Below are positions 26,382 to 34,982 of a stretch of DNA of 64,000 nucleotides, piece by piece (within the stretch, counting starts at the first letter, position 1; each line of letters opens with the position of its first letter). The position numbers and the translations under genes are program-made. Source of the DNA: Chryseobacterium aurantiacum (GTDB lineage: Bacteria > Bacteroidota > Bacteroidia > Flavobacteriales > Weeksellaceae); NCBI RefSeq assembly GCF_003020585.1, contig NZ_PXUE01000002.1, forward strand, positions 1,116,001 to 1,180,000. Reading direction: 5' to 3'. A model generated the notes under the pieces. The model ran no database searches and was not told the DNA's origin. It saw only the letters and a program-made list of their open reading frames with translations.

Positions 26382-27305
26382 TTACTGCAGTTCAATATCA
26401 AATGTAGTCAATTCTTTGAATTGTCTCAATCTGTGGAACATATCAGACTCCTCTACTTCCTGAATTCTTTCTGTTCCGAATTTTTCTACTGTGAATGAAG
26501 CCATTGCCGAACCTACGATTAGAGCTGATTTCATTGTTTCGAAATCAATTTTCTCCTTTTTAGCAAGATACGCTGCAAAACCTCCCGCGAAAGTATCTCC
26601 TGCCCCTGTTGGATCGAAAACTTCTTCTAAAGGCAATGCTGGGATTGCAAATACTTTATTATCGTGGAACAATAAAGCTCCGTGTTCTCCTTTTTTGATG
26701 ATTACATACTCAGGCCCCATTGTGTGGATTTTCTTAGCAGCTTTTACTAAAGAATATTCTCCTGAAAGTTGTCTTGCCTCTTCATCATTAATGGTAATTA
26801 CATCTGTTTTTGCAATCATATCCATCAGGATGTCCCAAGCACAATCCATCCAGAAATTCATGGTATCAAGGATAACAAGCTTTGGACGGTTGTTCATTTT
26901 TTCTAATACAGATAACTGAACACCAGGGTGTAGGTTTCCAAGTAATAAAATCTCGGCATCCTGCATTGAATCTGGGATTTTCGGATCAAAATTTTCCAAT
27001 ACGTTCACTTCAGTAGCTAGAGTATCTCTGGTATTCAAATCATTATGGTATTTACCAGACCAGAAGAAAGTTTTTCCTTCTTTAATGATTTCAATTCCCT
27101 CGATATTTACGTCTCTATTTGTAAACATATCAAGGTGTTCCTGTGGGAAATCTCCTCCTACTACAGAAACAATTCCGGATTTAACCCCTAAAATAGATGA
27201 AGTGATCCCAATATAAGTGGCTGCACCGCCTAAAATCTTGTCTGTTTTACCAAATGGTGTTTCAATTGCATCAAATGCAACACTTCCTACAACTAAAAGT
27301 TTCAT
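26382..27305 (-). CDS. PfkB-family sugar/nucleoside kinase
   Basis: 307 residues. N-terminal GSVAFDAIETPFGKTDKILGG and GGAATYIGITSSILG match the PfkB signature 1 region; the second signature is FDPTGAGDTFAGGFAAYLA near residue 235, where the Asp of GAGD is the catalytic base and the loop forms the anion hole. The substrate (ribose, adenosine, fructose type) cannot be told from sequence. It follows a gap after the SurA-like gene and precedes gldD, all on the minus strand; a shared transcript is likely with gldD upstream. Confidence 0.92.
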   Translation of the reverse strand: MKLLVVGSVAFDAIETPFGKTDKILGGAATYIGITSSILGVKSGIVSVVGGDFPQEHLDMFTNRDVNIEGIEIIKEGKTFFWSGKYHNDLNTRDTLATEVNVLENFDPKIPDSMQDAEILLLGNLHPGVQLSVLEKMNNRPKLVILDTMNFWMDCAWDILMDMIAKTDVITINDEEARQLSGEYSLVKAAKKIHTMGPEYVIIKKGEHGALLFHDNKVFAIPALPLEEVFDPTGAGDTFAGGFAAYLAKKEKIDFETMKSALIVGSAMASFTVEKFGTERIQEVEESDMFHRLRQFKELTTFDIELQ

Positions 27306-27332
27306 ATATTTTTCAATGTATATTAAAAATAA

Positions 27333-27890
27333 TTATTTTTTCCATTCAAAAGAGTCCAGCAGATGCTTCATATCATTTTTGATATAGTTTACTGCAGGAG
27401 CCAGAGAGTCCGGTTTCGGTCTCGTATTAAAGTATAGATAAGCAGTAACGAAGTGCTTCGTACTGTCTGTAATGTAAAATTGAAGATTGGAAGCACTTTG
27501 CCCTTTCAGTTCATAAAAATTTCCGTACACTTTCTTTTCCGGATATTCAAAGGATTTTGTATCTATGGAACTTGCTTTAATGGTATGTTCATAAACCATT
27601 TTTTCGGCTTCTTTAATGTGCTCTGCAAAGTCATTCTGTATCGGATAATAGGTCACGAAAATCTTTGCCTTCATCTTAGGATAATTCAAATAATACCAGC
27701 AGGGCTTTTTAGCAGCTGTAATATTGGCAAAATCCGAATATTCAAATGTATAGGCACAGTTGTTTTCAAACTTCTGATATTTCGGTGCCGGATATTCCAG
27801 ACGCAGTTCTCCGTAAGGTTTTGGAACCGGATCTTTTCCACATGAAATTAAAAGCAGTGATACAAAAATAAAAATGACCTTTTTTATCAT
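27333..27890 (-). CDS. gldD: Gliding motility lipoprotein GldD
   Basis: 185 residues from the ATG at 27890. The SPII signal (FIFVSLLLISCGKD) gives a lipid-anchored protein. PVPKPYGELRLEYPAPKYQ is the hallmark start of GldD, and the rest (CAYTFEYSDFA, PCWYYLNYPKMKAKIFVTY) fits the family. GldD is needed for gliding and for type IX secretion in Flavobacterium johnsoniae; it also persists in non-gliding relatives. In many Flavobacteria it stands near mutY with ssb and gldE; here mutY is next to it but ssb and gldE are not in between. A TACTTTTG only 4 bases upstream of the ATG may be a -7 element. Confidence 0.95.
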   Translation of the reverse strand: MIKKVIFIFVSLLLISCGKDPVPKPYGELRLEYPAPKYQKFENNCAYTFEYSDFANITAAKKPCWYYLNYPKMKAKIFVTYYPIQNDFAEHIKEAEKMVYEHTIKASSIDTKSFEYPEKKVYGNFYELKGQSASNLQFYITDSTKHFVTAYLYFNTRPKPDSLAPAVNYIKNDMKHLLDSFEWKK

Positions 27891-27934
27891 TTTGCAAAAG
27901 TACAAATTAGATTTTAGATTTCGGAAGACAAATT

Positions 27935-28969
27935 TCAGTCTTTCAATGAGTTTTGGATGTAATTTTCCAAGGGCTTCGGAAAGGATTTTTCGTGGGAACC
28001 CTGAATATCTGTAATTTCATATTGATTTTCAGCAATAAAGTCCTCCCAAAGAACCTTTGAAGTCACATTAACATTAAATATTTCAATGCTTAAGTTTTTG
28101 TGAGTCAGTTTATGAGAAATCGTTTTTGAGTGGGTAATAAAAGCTTCCATCTCTGCTGAAATGGATGAAGGAAACTCGAATAATTTTTTCCAGATAAAAT
28201 CATCACCTCGCTGACGGATCAGAAACTGCCCGTTCCTATGAACAAAATAATAGGTTAAAGCCAGATCTACGGCCTTTACTTTTTTTGTTTTTACCGGATA
28301 ATCTGATATTTTTTGCAAAGAAAATGCAATACAGTCTTCATTAATTGGGCATTCTCCACAAAGTGGGTTCTTTGGTTTACAGATCTCGGAGCCGATATCC
28401 ATCATTGCCTGATTGAAATCGCCTACATTTTCCGGCATTACCAAAGCTGCCAATTCTGAGAAATAGGTAAAAGCCTTTGAGTTTGAAATATCAAAATCGT
28501 CTGCAAAGAAACGACTCAGTACACGGTAAAAATTCCCATCAACAGCCGGCATTCTTCCACCGAAACAGATGCTTGAAACCGCCGCCGCTGTGTACTTCCC
28601 TACTCCTTTTAGTTTTAAGATCTCTTCATACTGATCAGGAAATACACCCTGATAGTCATTCATGATCTGCTGGGCAGCCTTATGAATATTGATGGCTCTG
28701 GAGTAATAGCCTAGTCCTTTCCAATAAAGCAAAACTTCATTTTCCTCTGCCTCTGCCAGGGTTTTTACATCCGGAAATCTTTTGATGAAATTATTATAAT
28801 GGCCAAGCCCCTGATTGATCCTTGTCTGCTGAAATACAATTTCACAAATCCATATTTTATAAGGATCTTTCGTCTGTCTGAAAGGCAGATCTCTTGCATT
28901 ATTCCGATACCATTCCAAAAGCCTGTTTCCTACATGAAGAAAATCTGAGGCTGTATTATTCTTTTCCAA
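27935..28969 (-). CDS. mutY: A/G-specific adenine glycosylase MutY (TTG start)
   Basis: 344 residues starting at a TTG; the frame is closed by a stop 9 to 12 bases upstream and no ATG is available before the conserved region. It removes adenine mispaired with 8-oxoguanine. PYKIWICEIVFQQTRINQG carries the catalytic Glu, LKGVGKYTAAAV is the helix-hairpin-helix, MPAVDGNFYRVLSRFF holds the catalytic Asp, and CKPKNPLCGECPINEDC matches the C-x6-C-x2-C-x5-C iron-sulfur motif exactly. Residues 225-344 are the NUDIX-like 8-oxoG reader domain. A 15-codon leader frame lies just upstream. Confidence 0.95.
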   Translation of the reverse strand: MEKNNTASDFLHVGNRLLEWYRNNARDLPFRQTKDPYKIWICEIVFQQTRINQGLGHYNNFIKRFPDVKTLAEAEENEVLLYWKGLGYYSRAINIHKAAQQIMNDYQGVFPDQYEEILKLKGVGKYTAAAVSSICFGGRMPAVDGNFYRVLSRFFADDFDISNSKAFTYFSELAALVMPENVGDFNQAMMDIGSEICKPKNPLCGECPINEDCIAFSLQKISDYPVKTKKVKAVDLALTYYFVHRNGQFLIRQRGDDFIWKKLFEFPSSISAEMEAFITHSKTISHKLTHKNLSIEIFNVNVTSKVLWEDFIAENQYEITDIQGSHEKSFPKPLENYIQNSLKD

Positions 28970-28977
28970 AAACCAAT

Positions 28978-29025
28978 CTATTTAAGCCATAAAGAGATTA
29001 TTTTCTCTTCATTTCTGAACATCAT
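28978..29025 (-). other. Short leader ORF ahead of mutY
   Basis: ATG ATG then 13 more codons and TAG (MMFRNEEKIISLWLK), ending 8 bases before the TTG start of mutY in another frame. It lies wholly within the predicted leader. It could couple ribosomes to the weak TTG start, or be chance. Confidence 0.35.
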
Positions 29026-29035
29026 TTCAATGTTG

Positions 29036-29043
29036 CAAAGATA
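29036..29043 (-). promoter_or_regulatory. Promoter -7 element of mutY
   Basis: TATCTTTG on the minus strand, an exact match, followed by CAAC. The leader to the TTG would be about 60 bases. No TTTG at -33. Confidence 0.55.
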
Positions 29044-29051
29044 GGGTTATT

Positions 29052-29507
29052 TTACTTTTTCTTCACAGAATATACGGGTGCTGCTTTTAGCCATTGATAT
29101 TTAAGGTTTCTGTCTTTTGCAATGAGGCGGTACCCATCAAGATTTTTCAGATAAACGTACATGGAATCATTTTTCAGCTTTAACCGATAAGGAGAAAGAA
29201 ACTGCATTGGAAATTCTAAGGTAGAATCCCTTACGGTCTTCAATACTTTTCCGGATCTTACCTTGTAAATAAAAAATGCCTTTCCGCGGCCTTTTGAACT
29301 ATCTGCCAGCTTTACTTCTGAACTTGCGATAACCAGTTCACTGCCATCGAAGCATTCTTCTTCGTCCATGATATAGGCCTTTCCTTCTTGGCGTTCATCT
29401 GCAAAAAGATCTTCTTCGTATTGAGCCGGGCTTTGGTATTTTTTTTCACAACTTACCAAAAACATCATCAATAAAGCAGGTAATCCGATAATAAGCTTTT
29501 TATTCAT
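29052..29507 (-). CDS. Unknown lipoprotein downstream of tssC
   Basis: 151 residues from the ATG at 29507; the ATG at 29519 is equally possible, while an ATG at 29555 lies inside the tssC terminator and is rejected. SPII signal LPALLMMFLVSCEKK. The mature protein has an acidic start (QYEEDLFADERQEGKAYIMDEEECFDG) and a beta-rich remainder (KAFFIYKVRSGKVLKTV, YVYLKNLDGYRLIAKDRN). No family recognised. It follows the tssB-tssC pair on the same strand but behind a terminator. A T6SS accessory lipoprotein is possible, but the link is only position. Confidence 0.85.
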   Translation of the reverse strand: MNKKLIIGLPALLMMFLVSCEKKYQSPAQYEEDLFADERQEGKAYIMDEEECFDGSELVIASSEVKLADSSKGRGKAFFIYKVRSGKVLKTVRDSTLEFPMQFLSPYRLKLKNDSMYVYLKNLDGYRLIAKDRNLKYQWLKAAPVYSVKKK

Positions 29508-29534
29508 ATTCAATTTCATAGATATTGGTAGAAA

Positions 29535-29564
29535 AAAACCGATGTAAAATTGCATCGGTTTTTA
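29535..29564 (-). terminator. Terminator of tssBC
   Basis: AAAACCGATG (29535-29544) with CATCGGTTTT (29553-29562), 8-base loop, T-run on both strands. It lies 20 bases after the tssC stop. Confidence 0.85.
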
Positions 29565-29583
29565 TTATTTAAAATAGGCTTTT

Positions 29584-30945
29584 TTATTCTTGAGAATATT
29601 CTGCATCCCATTCGTTACCATCATCTCCTTTATGTCCGTCTAATTTAATAACGAAACTTTTTGTTGGGAAATAAGGTGTCATACGGATATCAAGCCATAC
29701 TCTGTCTTTATTTACTCTGTCTTGCTCGAAACGTACAATTTTGAATTTTTCGATCAATTTGTCCGGTCCTTTGATGTTATCAAGGAATGTTACAATTTGT
29801 CTTCTTAAATCGTCTTCGTTTTTAGCATTCCAGTTTTCGAAAGCTCTTCTGTTCAGGAAGTCTAGCAATACTTTAGTTACATAGTCGAATACACGAACTA
29901 CGGAATAGGTTTGAAGACCGATATTGTCTCCTGTAAACAATGTCTTTGCAGAGAAAGCCATAATTTTCCCATATTCGTTAACCATTGGAACAAGACCCAT
30001 TTTTTCTAACTGAGAAATTTCACTTTTCTTCAACTCGAATTTTACGGCGTCTACTTCGTTGATGTTACCATGTTTTTTACCTGCTGCTACCTGAGACATC
30101 AGTGTTTTATGGATTTTCCCTGCCAATGAAGTGGAAGGTGGAAGTTCTACGTTTTCTTCTTCACCTACTTCTTCAGCTTTTCCACGTCCTACCAGCCAGT
30201 TACACGTCATAATAACGTTACTTCTGTGAAGTTCTCCTCCAGTAAGGTTTGCAGAATGGAATAGGTCTACTACGTCATCCGGTTTATCAAGGTTAGCGAA
30301 GTCTGTAACCATCATTACTTTATTCTCGTTACAGATTTTTGCCCATTTCTCGATCACCTTATTGGATCCTAAGTATCCTGGAATGGCAAGGATAGAATAG
30401 TTATCTCTAAGGTCTAAACGGTCGTAGTAGTTTTTAAATTCTTCAGAAATAGCATCAATAAATAAAGGATTATCTAGATCTGAAACCTGATCGATGCTTG
30501 CGTTAACGATACTTACGTTATCTACTTTGTCCAATTCTGTATTTTTGTAGAATTGAGCAACAGTTCTGTAGTTAGTTTCTAACAAACGAACTTCGTCCAG
30601 TGTATTTTTTAGGTTTTTCTTTAGGTTTTGATCAGCTTGCTGTGCTTTTGTTTTGCACGTTTCAGCCATTTTATCTGCAGATTCGCTTCCTTCCAAAAGG
30701 CTTACCCAAAGGGCAATCTTTTGAAGAAGTTCTTTTCTTTCTTCTGCTTTATTTCCATCGTTAAGAAAGATTTCTTTCCTAGCTTTTCTTGTTGGGTTCA
30801 TATTGGCGATACCGTCTACAACGGATTCAACAAAGCCAAAGCCTCCCATTTTGTTGAGTTCCGCAAGCGGATTACCCTTTGGTTGTCCTGAGTGTTGTTG
30901 TTGACCCTGCTGCTGGCTTTCCTGCGCCTGTAATTTGCTATCCAT
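29584..30945 (-). CDS. tssC: T6SS contractile sheath large subunit TssC (subtype iii)
   Basis: 453 residues. The sequence has a Gln-rich start (QAQESQQQGQQQHSG) and then the TssC core: NPLFIDAISEEFKNYYDRLD, YSILAIPGYLGSNKVIEKWAKIC, VMMVTDFANLDKPDDVVDLF, LQTYSVVRVFDYVTKVLLDF and the C-terminal VWLDIRMTPYFPTKSFVIKLDGH. It polymerises with TssB into the contractile sheath that propels the TssD tube. It is 21 bases from tssB upstream. The length and the DUF5458-like core place it in the Bacteroidetes subtype. Confidence 0.94.
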   Translation of the reverse strand: MDSKLQAQESQQQGQQQHSGQPKGNPLAELNKMGGFGFVESVVDGIANMNPTRKARKEIFLNDGNKAEERKELLQKIALWVSLLEGSESADKMAETCKTKAQQADQNLKKNLKNTLDEVRLLETNYRTVAQFYKNTELDKVDNVSIVNASIDQVSDLDNPLFIDAISEEFKNYYDRLDLRDNYSILAIPGYLGSNKVIEKWAKICNENKVMMVTDFANLDKPDDVVDLFHSANLTGGELHRSNVIMTCNWLVGRGKAEEVGEEENVELPPSTSLAGKIHKTLMSQVAAGKKHGNINEVDAVKFELKKSEISQLEKMGLVPMVNEYGKIMAFSAKTLFTGDNIGLQTYSVVRVFDYVTKVLLDFLNRRAFENWNAKNEDDLRRQIVTFLDNIKGPDKLIEKFKIVRFEQDRVNKDRVWLDIRMTPYFPTKSFVIKLDGHKGDDGNEWDAEYSQE

Positions 30946-30966
30946 GATTTAATGTAAAGTCTTTAA

Positions 30967-31413
30967 TTATTTTTCAAGTTCTTGTGCCACATCTTTCAAT
31001 ACTTCTATGAACGCAGCTCTTGTCTGATCGTTCTCCAGCATATTGCGTAGAATTTTGTTTGTTTTCAGTTGGCGTACAATTTTGTTGTACTGCTCCTGCT
31101 CCATGCTCAGTTGCTGTAGATAGTCTGATTTCTGAGTAAGGCTTTTGGGAGTAAAGTCTCCAAGATTTTGAAAACGGAATTCTTCTTCAACCATTCCTCC
31201 ATCTTCTGTTTCATGCTGTACAGATACAGAAGGCTGAAAGTGTTTGAAAACATCTTCCACTGTTTTTAATCCTGTTACAATTTCAGGGGTGTAAGATTCT
31301 TCTGTTGTAAGCTGGCTTACTATCAGTGATTTATTTTCCTGTATTTCCTGAATAGCTTCATTAGCGTCTACTTTTACTTCGTTTCCGCCAACACCATAAT
31401 TAAACATTGCCAT
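30967..31413 (-). CDS. tssB: T6SS contractile sheath small subunit TssB (subtype iii)
   Basis: 148 residues from the ATG at 31413 (MAMFNYGVGGNEVKVDANEA). A longer frame to 31542 would add a low-complexity non-conserved stretch that overlaps the predicted promoter and leader, so it is rejected. The body has the TssB layout: VKVDANEAIQEIQENKSLIV, TVEDVFKHFQPSVSVQHE, FRFQNLGDFTPKSLTQKSDYL and the C-terminal helical KILRNMLENDQTRAAFIEVLKD. It pairs with TssC in a 1:1 sheath unit. First gene of tssB-tssC; divergent from the kinase-like gene. Confidence 0.93.
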   Translation of the reverse strand: MAMFNYGVGGNEVKVDANEAIQEIQENKSLIVSQLTTEESYTPEIVTGLKTVEDVFKHFQPSVSVQHETEDGGMVEEEFRFQNLGDFTPKSLTQKSDYLQQLSMEQEQYNKIVRQLKTNKILRNMLENDQTRAAFIEVLKDVAQELEK

Positions 31414-31769
31414 ATTATTATTATTTTGAGATTTACTATTTTGGTTTGGATCTGTTTTTGAATAATTTACAGACGTATCAAATAAATTACCAATCCAATG
31501 TTTAAATTTAAAAAAAAACTGTAACATACAAAATTTTGTCAAGATTTTTCTTGAATTATTTAAATTTAACTACACTTATTTAACATAAAATCAAATTCTT
31601 ATGATGTCACTAAGCTATGAAAAAATAAATAAAAATAAACCATAGATGGATAAAATAAAATAGTAGCGCATTTTACATTTAGGAAAAACATGAAACAGGT
31701 GTTAAAATAGGAATTGTTCCAGTGTAAGAAAAAAAATATTCTTTATATTTAAATAAAGTAAAAAGCGTA
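31414..31769. other. Divergent control region of tssB and the kinase-like gene
   Basis: 356 AT-rich bases. They include a tssB promoter (31503-31532, minus) with a leader of about 80 bases, and near 31742-31749 a TATATTTA that may be the -7 element of the kinase-like gene (plus). No ORF or conserved RNA structure was noticed. Confidence 0.5.
31503..31532 (-). promoter_or_regulatory. Promoter of tssB
   Basis: On the minus strand TTTG (31529-31532), 18 bases, TAAATTTA (31503-31510). It fits the Bacteroidetes consensus except the last base of the -7 element, and supports the tssB start at 31413. Confidence 0.5.
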
Positions 31770-32816
31770 ATGAAAGATGTAAAGATTGCTTTTAGAAAAC
31801 CAATATATCCTGTTTCGGAAGCATTGGAACAGTATTTGGAAAAACATAACAGAACTACAAAAATTCATTTTTTATATGAAGACCTGCTAAGATTCAGTGA
31901 TAGTGTGAATATTCTGGATAAGGAGGGTAAGGATACTTTGTGGCTTGGTGTATTATATTCGGAGTATGAGTTTAAAGAAATTGAGGCTAATTTGAATAAG
32001 ATTTACACTCTGCTTCATTCTGACGGAGATGAGGCGACTTTACCTTATCTGAAAGTGGATACCATCGATTTTTGTACTTTTGGAAATTCTAAACCTTTCC
32101 GAATTAGGGTAAGAAATATTCTGAATGATAATTATACTAATTTTTACATTAAACAGGCTGATGCTTCCCGCATCTATGGACTGGAACTTGAAGACCTGCT
32201 TTCTCCCAATAGAATTAATTTTCTAATTTACAAAAACACCTTAATAGAAGAGCATATTTTGGGGATTCCCGGGGATGTATTTATTCAGAAACACTTATCG
32301 AATTGTACAGAGCTGGAGAAGGCACAGATTTCAAAGGAATTTGTAAAGTTCAATGAACGTTGTCTTATTGGATTGTTGGGCGATATGCGTTCTTACAATT
32401 ATGTTATTATTCCTATACACGATTTTGATCAGGTTATTTACAGAATTCGTCCCATTGATTTTGATCAGCAAAGCTATGAGGGAAACCTAAAAGTCTATCT
32501 TCCTCAGTATTTCAAAGAAAACAGCTTTATGGTTAATATGGTCCTGGAAAAACTGAAACCCAATTCTATAGAGCAGTACCGGAAAGAAGTACGATCACAA
32601 ATTGTAAAAAGGGTGACGAGCAGCAAAAACAGATTCGATGAACTTATTTCTATTATGAAAAAAGAAAATATTGCTCCGGAGGCCAATGTTATAGAGCTAA
32701 GAACAGCTTTGCAAAAACTCACCTATGATGTCAATTTCAAGTATTGCAAAACCATGGGAGATATTATAGAAACCGGAATAAAGTTTGTTATCCGAAATTA
32801 TAAGAAAGCCTATTAA
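31770..32816 (+). CDS. Unknown protein with protein-kinase-like catalytic motifs, beside tssBC
   Basis: 348 residues; no family recognised by name. Read as a kinase fold it makes sense: NFYIKQADASR with Lys128 as the beta-3 lysine, an acidic helix (LELEDLL, 138-144), a hinge-like TLIEEHILGIPGD (157-169), GDMRSYNYVI with Asp205 and Asn210 spaced exactly as in HRDLKxxN, and RPIDFDQQ with Asp230 as the DFG-type metal-binding Asp. The N-terminal 110 residues and the C-terminal helical third (EQYRKEVRSQIVKRV onward) look separate. No signal peptide; cytosolic. It is divergent from tssB. T6SS of other subtypes are controlled by Ser/Thr kinases (PpkA), but this protein is not PpkA-like overall. Kinase assignment is inference from spacing of residues. 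Confidence 0.8.
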   Translation: MKDVKIAFRKPIYPVSEALEQYLEKHNRTTKIHFLYEDLLRFSDSVNILDKEGKDTLWLGVLYSEYEFKEIEANLNKIYTLLHSDGDEATLPYLKVDTIDFCTFGNSKPFRIRVRNILNDNYTNFYIKQADASRIYGLELEDLLSPNRINFLIYKNTLIEEHILGIPGDVFIQKHLSNCTELEKAQISKEFVKFNERCLIGLLGDMRSYNYVIIPIHDFDQVIYRIRPIDFDQQSYEGNLKVYLPQYFKENSFMVNMVLEKLKPNSIEQYRKEVRSQIVKRVTSSKNRFDELISIMKKENIAPEANVIELRTALQKLTYDVNFKYCKTMGDIIETGIKFVIRNYKKAY

Positions 32817-32860
32817 AAAGAGAATCCGCCTCACATGTAATGGAGACGGATTCTTTCTTT
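32817..32860. terminator. Bidirectional terminator between the kinase-like gene and the first M13 peptidase
   Basis: AGAATCCG-CCTC / GAGA-CGGATTCT stem with a 10-base loop, A-run on the left and T-rich on the right. The genes are convergent. Confidence 0.8.
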
Positions 32861-32885
32861 TCTAACAATTTTGTTGGTAATAATT

Positions 32886-34982
32886 CTACCAGATTTTTAT
32901 TCTGTCTTCAGGAGCTTTGTACATTTTATCTCCTGGCTTGATGTCAAATGCTTTGATGAATGAGTCCTGATTTACTAACGGACCAAAAGCTCTGAACATC
33001 CCCGGAGAGTGCGGGTCTGTCTTCACCTGATTGATCATGTACTGATCTGTTGCTTTTGTTCTCCAAACAGTTGCCCAGCTAAGGAAGAATCTTTGATCCT
33101 GAGTGAATCCACTAATTTTTCCTGGATTTCCTTTATCTTTTAAGTACATCTGAAGGGCATCGTAAGCTACTGCCACTCCGCCTAAGTCACCGATATTTTC
33201 TCCACTTGTAAATTTACCATTCACAAAGCTTCCTTTTACAGGTTCATAACCACTATACTGAGCAGCCAACTGACCTACCTTTGCATCAAAGTTCTTACGA
33301 TCAGTATCTGTCCACCAATTGTTTAGGTTTCCATCGCCATCGAAACGAGAACCACTGTCATCAAATCCGTGAGAGATCTCATGTCCGATAACAGCCCCTA
33401 TTCCACCAAAATTTACAGCGGCATCAGCTTTAGGGTTATAGAAAGGAGGTTGAAGAATTGCTGCAGGGAATACAATTTCGTTGTTTGATCCGCTGTAGTA
33501 TGCATTCACTGTTTGTGGAGACATTCCCCATTCTGTTTTATCAACCGGTTTTCCTACTTTATCCAAACTTCTTTGGTACTGCCAAGCTGATACATTTTGC
33601 AGGTTAGAGTATAATGAAGCTCCTTGTTTTGGAGATTCAACCTTTAATTGGGTATAATCTTTCCATTTATCCGGATAAGCGATCTTCACTGTAAATTTGG
33701 ATAGTTTTTCCTGAGCCTTTACTTTTGTTTCAGGAGACATCCAGTCTATGTTGGCAATATGAGATTTGAATGATTTTAGAAGATAATCAATATAGGTTTC
33801 CATCTGCTGTTTTGCTTCCGGAGTAAAGTATTTGTCTACGTATAATTTACCAAAAGCCTCACCAAGAACGGTATTTACAAGGGTAAGACCTCTTTTGTTC
33901 ATAGGACGTTGTTCTTTTTGGCCTTGTAGATCTTTTGCATAGAAATCAAATCTGATCTGCTCCAGGCTTTCATCAAGGTTACTTGCATTACCATTAATCA
34001 GGTGATACTTCAGATAGTCTTTCAATAATGGAAGATTCTTCTGGGTTATGAACTGATCCATATTCTGATAATACTTCAGCTCACCAATGATAACCCTGTC
34101 TGTATTTACGCCGGCCTCTTTAAGATATTTGGCAAGGTCAACATTCTTAACCAAACCTGAAAGTTCTGATACATTTTTAGGGTTATATCTTAAATTGGCA
34201 TCTCTGTTCTGCTCAAGAGTCAACAAATAATTTGCTAATTGTTTCTCAAAATCCACAACATTCTGTGCTGCCTGAGCTGAGTTTTTATATCCTAAAACGC
34301 CAAATAGTTTTCCAATATAGGTCTGATATTGTCCTAATGTCTTGGTATTGGCATCATTTACTTTCTGATAATAATCTCTTCCCAAACCTAGATCCGGACC
34401 TCCAAGATACACTGCATTCATATTAGAATTCTTCATATCTGCTCCGGCTCTCCATCCGTAAAATGAGTTATCTCCTAATCTTGTTGCTTCCAAAAGGTAT
34501 TTCTGCAAGTCATTAAGGTTTTTGATGCCATCAATTTTGGCAAGATCTCCCTTGATAGGAGCCAATCCATCTGCATTTCTTTTTGTTGTATCCATAAAAG
34601 AGGCATAAAGATTCTGGATCTTCTGCCCTTCAGATCCTGCAGGATAGTTTTCAGTAAGGATTTTATTTAATATATCCAATGAAGCGTCATCTACATTTTC
34701 TCTCAAAGCATTGAAAGATCCCCAGTTGGCCTTATCTGAAGGAATCTGAGTAGTTTTCACCCAATTTCCGTTCACATAGCTAAAAAAGTCATCCTGCGGA
34801 CGAACAGCTGTATCCATATGGGATAAATTGATTCCCTCTTCTTTCACTTGTTCTTTTACGGGCGTTGCAGCAATTGCCGTAGCCTCAGTTTTTTTCTCTG
34901 TCCCTGCAGTCTTTGCTGCACCACACGAATGTAGAAATACAATACCCGAAAAGGCAAGTATACCAATATTTAGCTTTTTCAT
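32886..34982 (-). CDS. M13-family (neprilysin-like) zinc metallopeptidase, lipoprotein
   Basis: 698 residues. Lipobox signal (GIVFLHSCGAAKTAG), then an Ala/Thr/Lys tether. MDTAVRPQDDFFSYVNGNWVKT is the M13 N-terminal motif. VIGHEISHGFDDSG near residue 530 is the HExxH zinc motif and GENIGDLGGVAVAYDAL near 593 supplies the third ligand (ExxxD). NAYYSGSNNEIVFPAAILQPPFYNP is the substrate-binding NAYY region. The fold ends with CxxW-like YKAPEDRIKIW. It degrades peptides at the cell surface or periplasm. Its near-duplicate lies directly upstream, but a terminator separates them. Confidence 0.95.
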   Translation of the reverse strand: MKKLNIGILAFSGIVFLHSCGAAKTAGTEKKTEATAIAATPVKEQVKEEGINLSHMDTAVRPQDDFFSYVNGNWVKTTQIPSDKANWGSFNALRENVDDASLDILNKILTENYPAGSEGQKIQNLYASFMDTTKRNADGLAPIKGDLAKIDGIKNLNDLQKYLLEATRLGDNSFYGWRAGADMKNSNMNAVYLGGPDLGLGRDYYQKVNDANTKTLGQYQTYIGKLFGVLGYKNSAQAAQNVVDFEKQLANYLLTLEQNRDANLRYNPKNVSELSGLVKNVDLAKYLKEAGVNTDRVIIGELKYYQNMDQFITQKNLPLLKDYLKYHLINGNASNLDESLEQIRFDFYAKDLQGQKEQRPMNKRGLTLVNTVLGEAFGKLYVDKYFTPEAKQQMETYIDYLLKSFKSHIANIDWMSPETKVKAQEKLSKFTVKIAYPDKWKDYTQLKVESPKQGASLYSNLQNVSAWQYQRSLDKVGKPVDKTEWGMSPQTVNAYYSGSNNEIVFPAAILQPPFYNPKADAAVNFGGIGAVIGHEISHGFDDSGSRFDGDGNLNNWWTDTDRKNFDAKVGQLAAQYSGYEPVKGSFVNGKFTSGENIGDLGGVAVAYDALQMYLKDKGNPGKISGFTQDQRFFLSWATVWRTKATDQYMINQVKTDPHSPGMFRAFGPLVNQDSFIKAFDIKPGDKMYKAPEDRIKIW

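Noticed and set aside
29508-29555. ATG at 29555 as the start of the lipoprotein after tssC
   Set aside because: It lies in the right arm of the tssBC terminator; the lipoprotein signal starts at 29507 or 29519.
31414-31542. N-terminal extension of tssB to 31542
   Set aside because: The added residues overlap the predicted promoter and leader and do not look like TssB; ATG at 31413 fits the family length.
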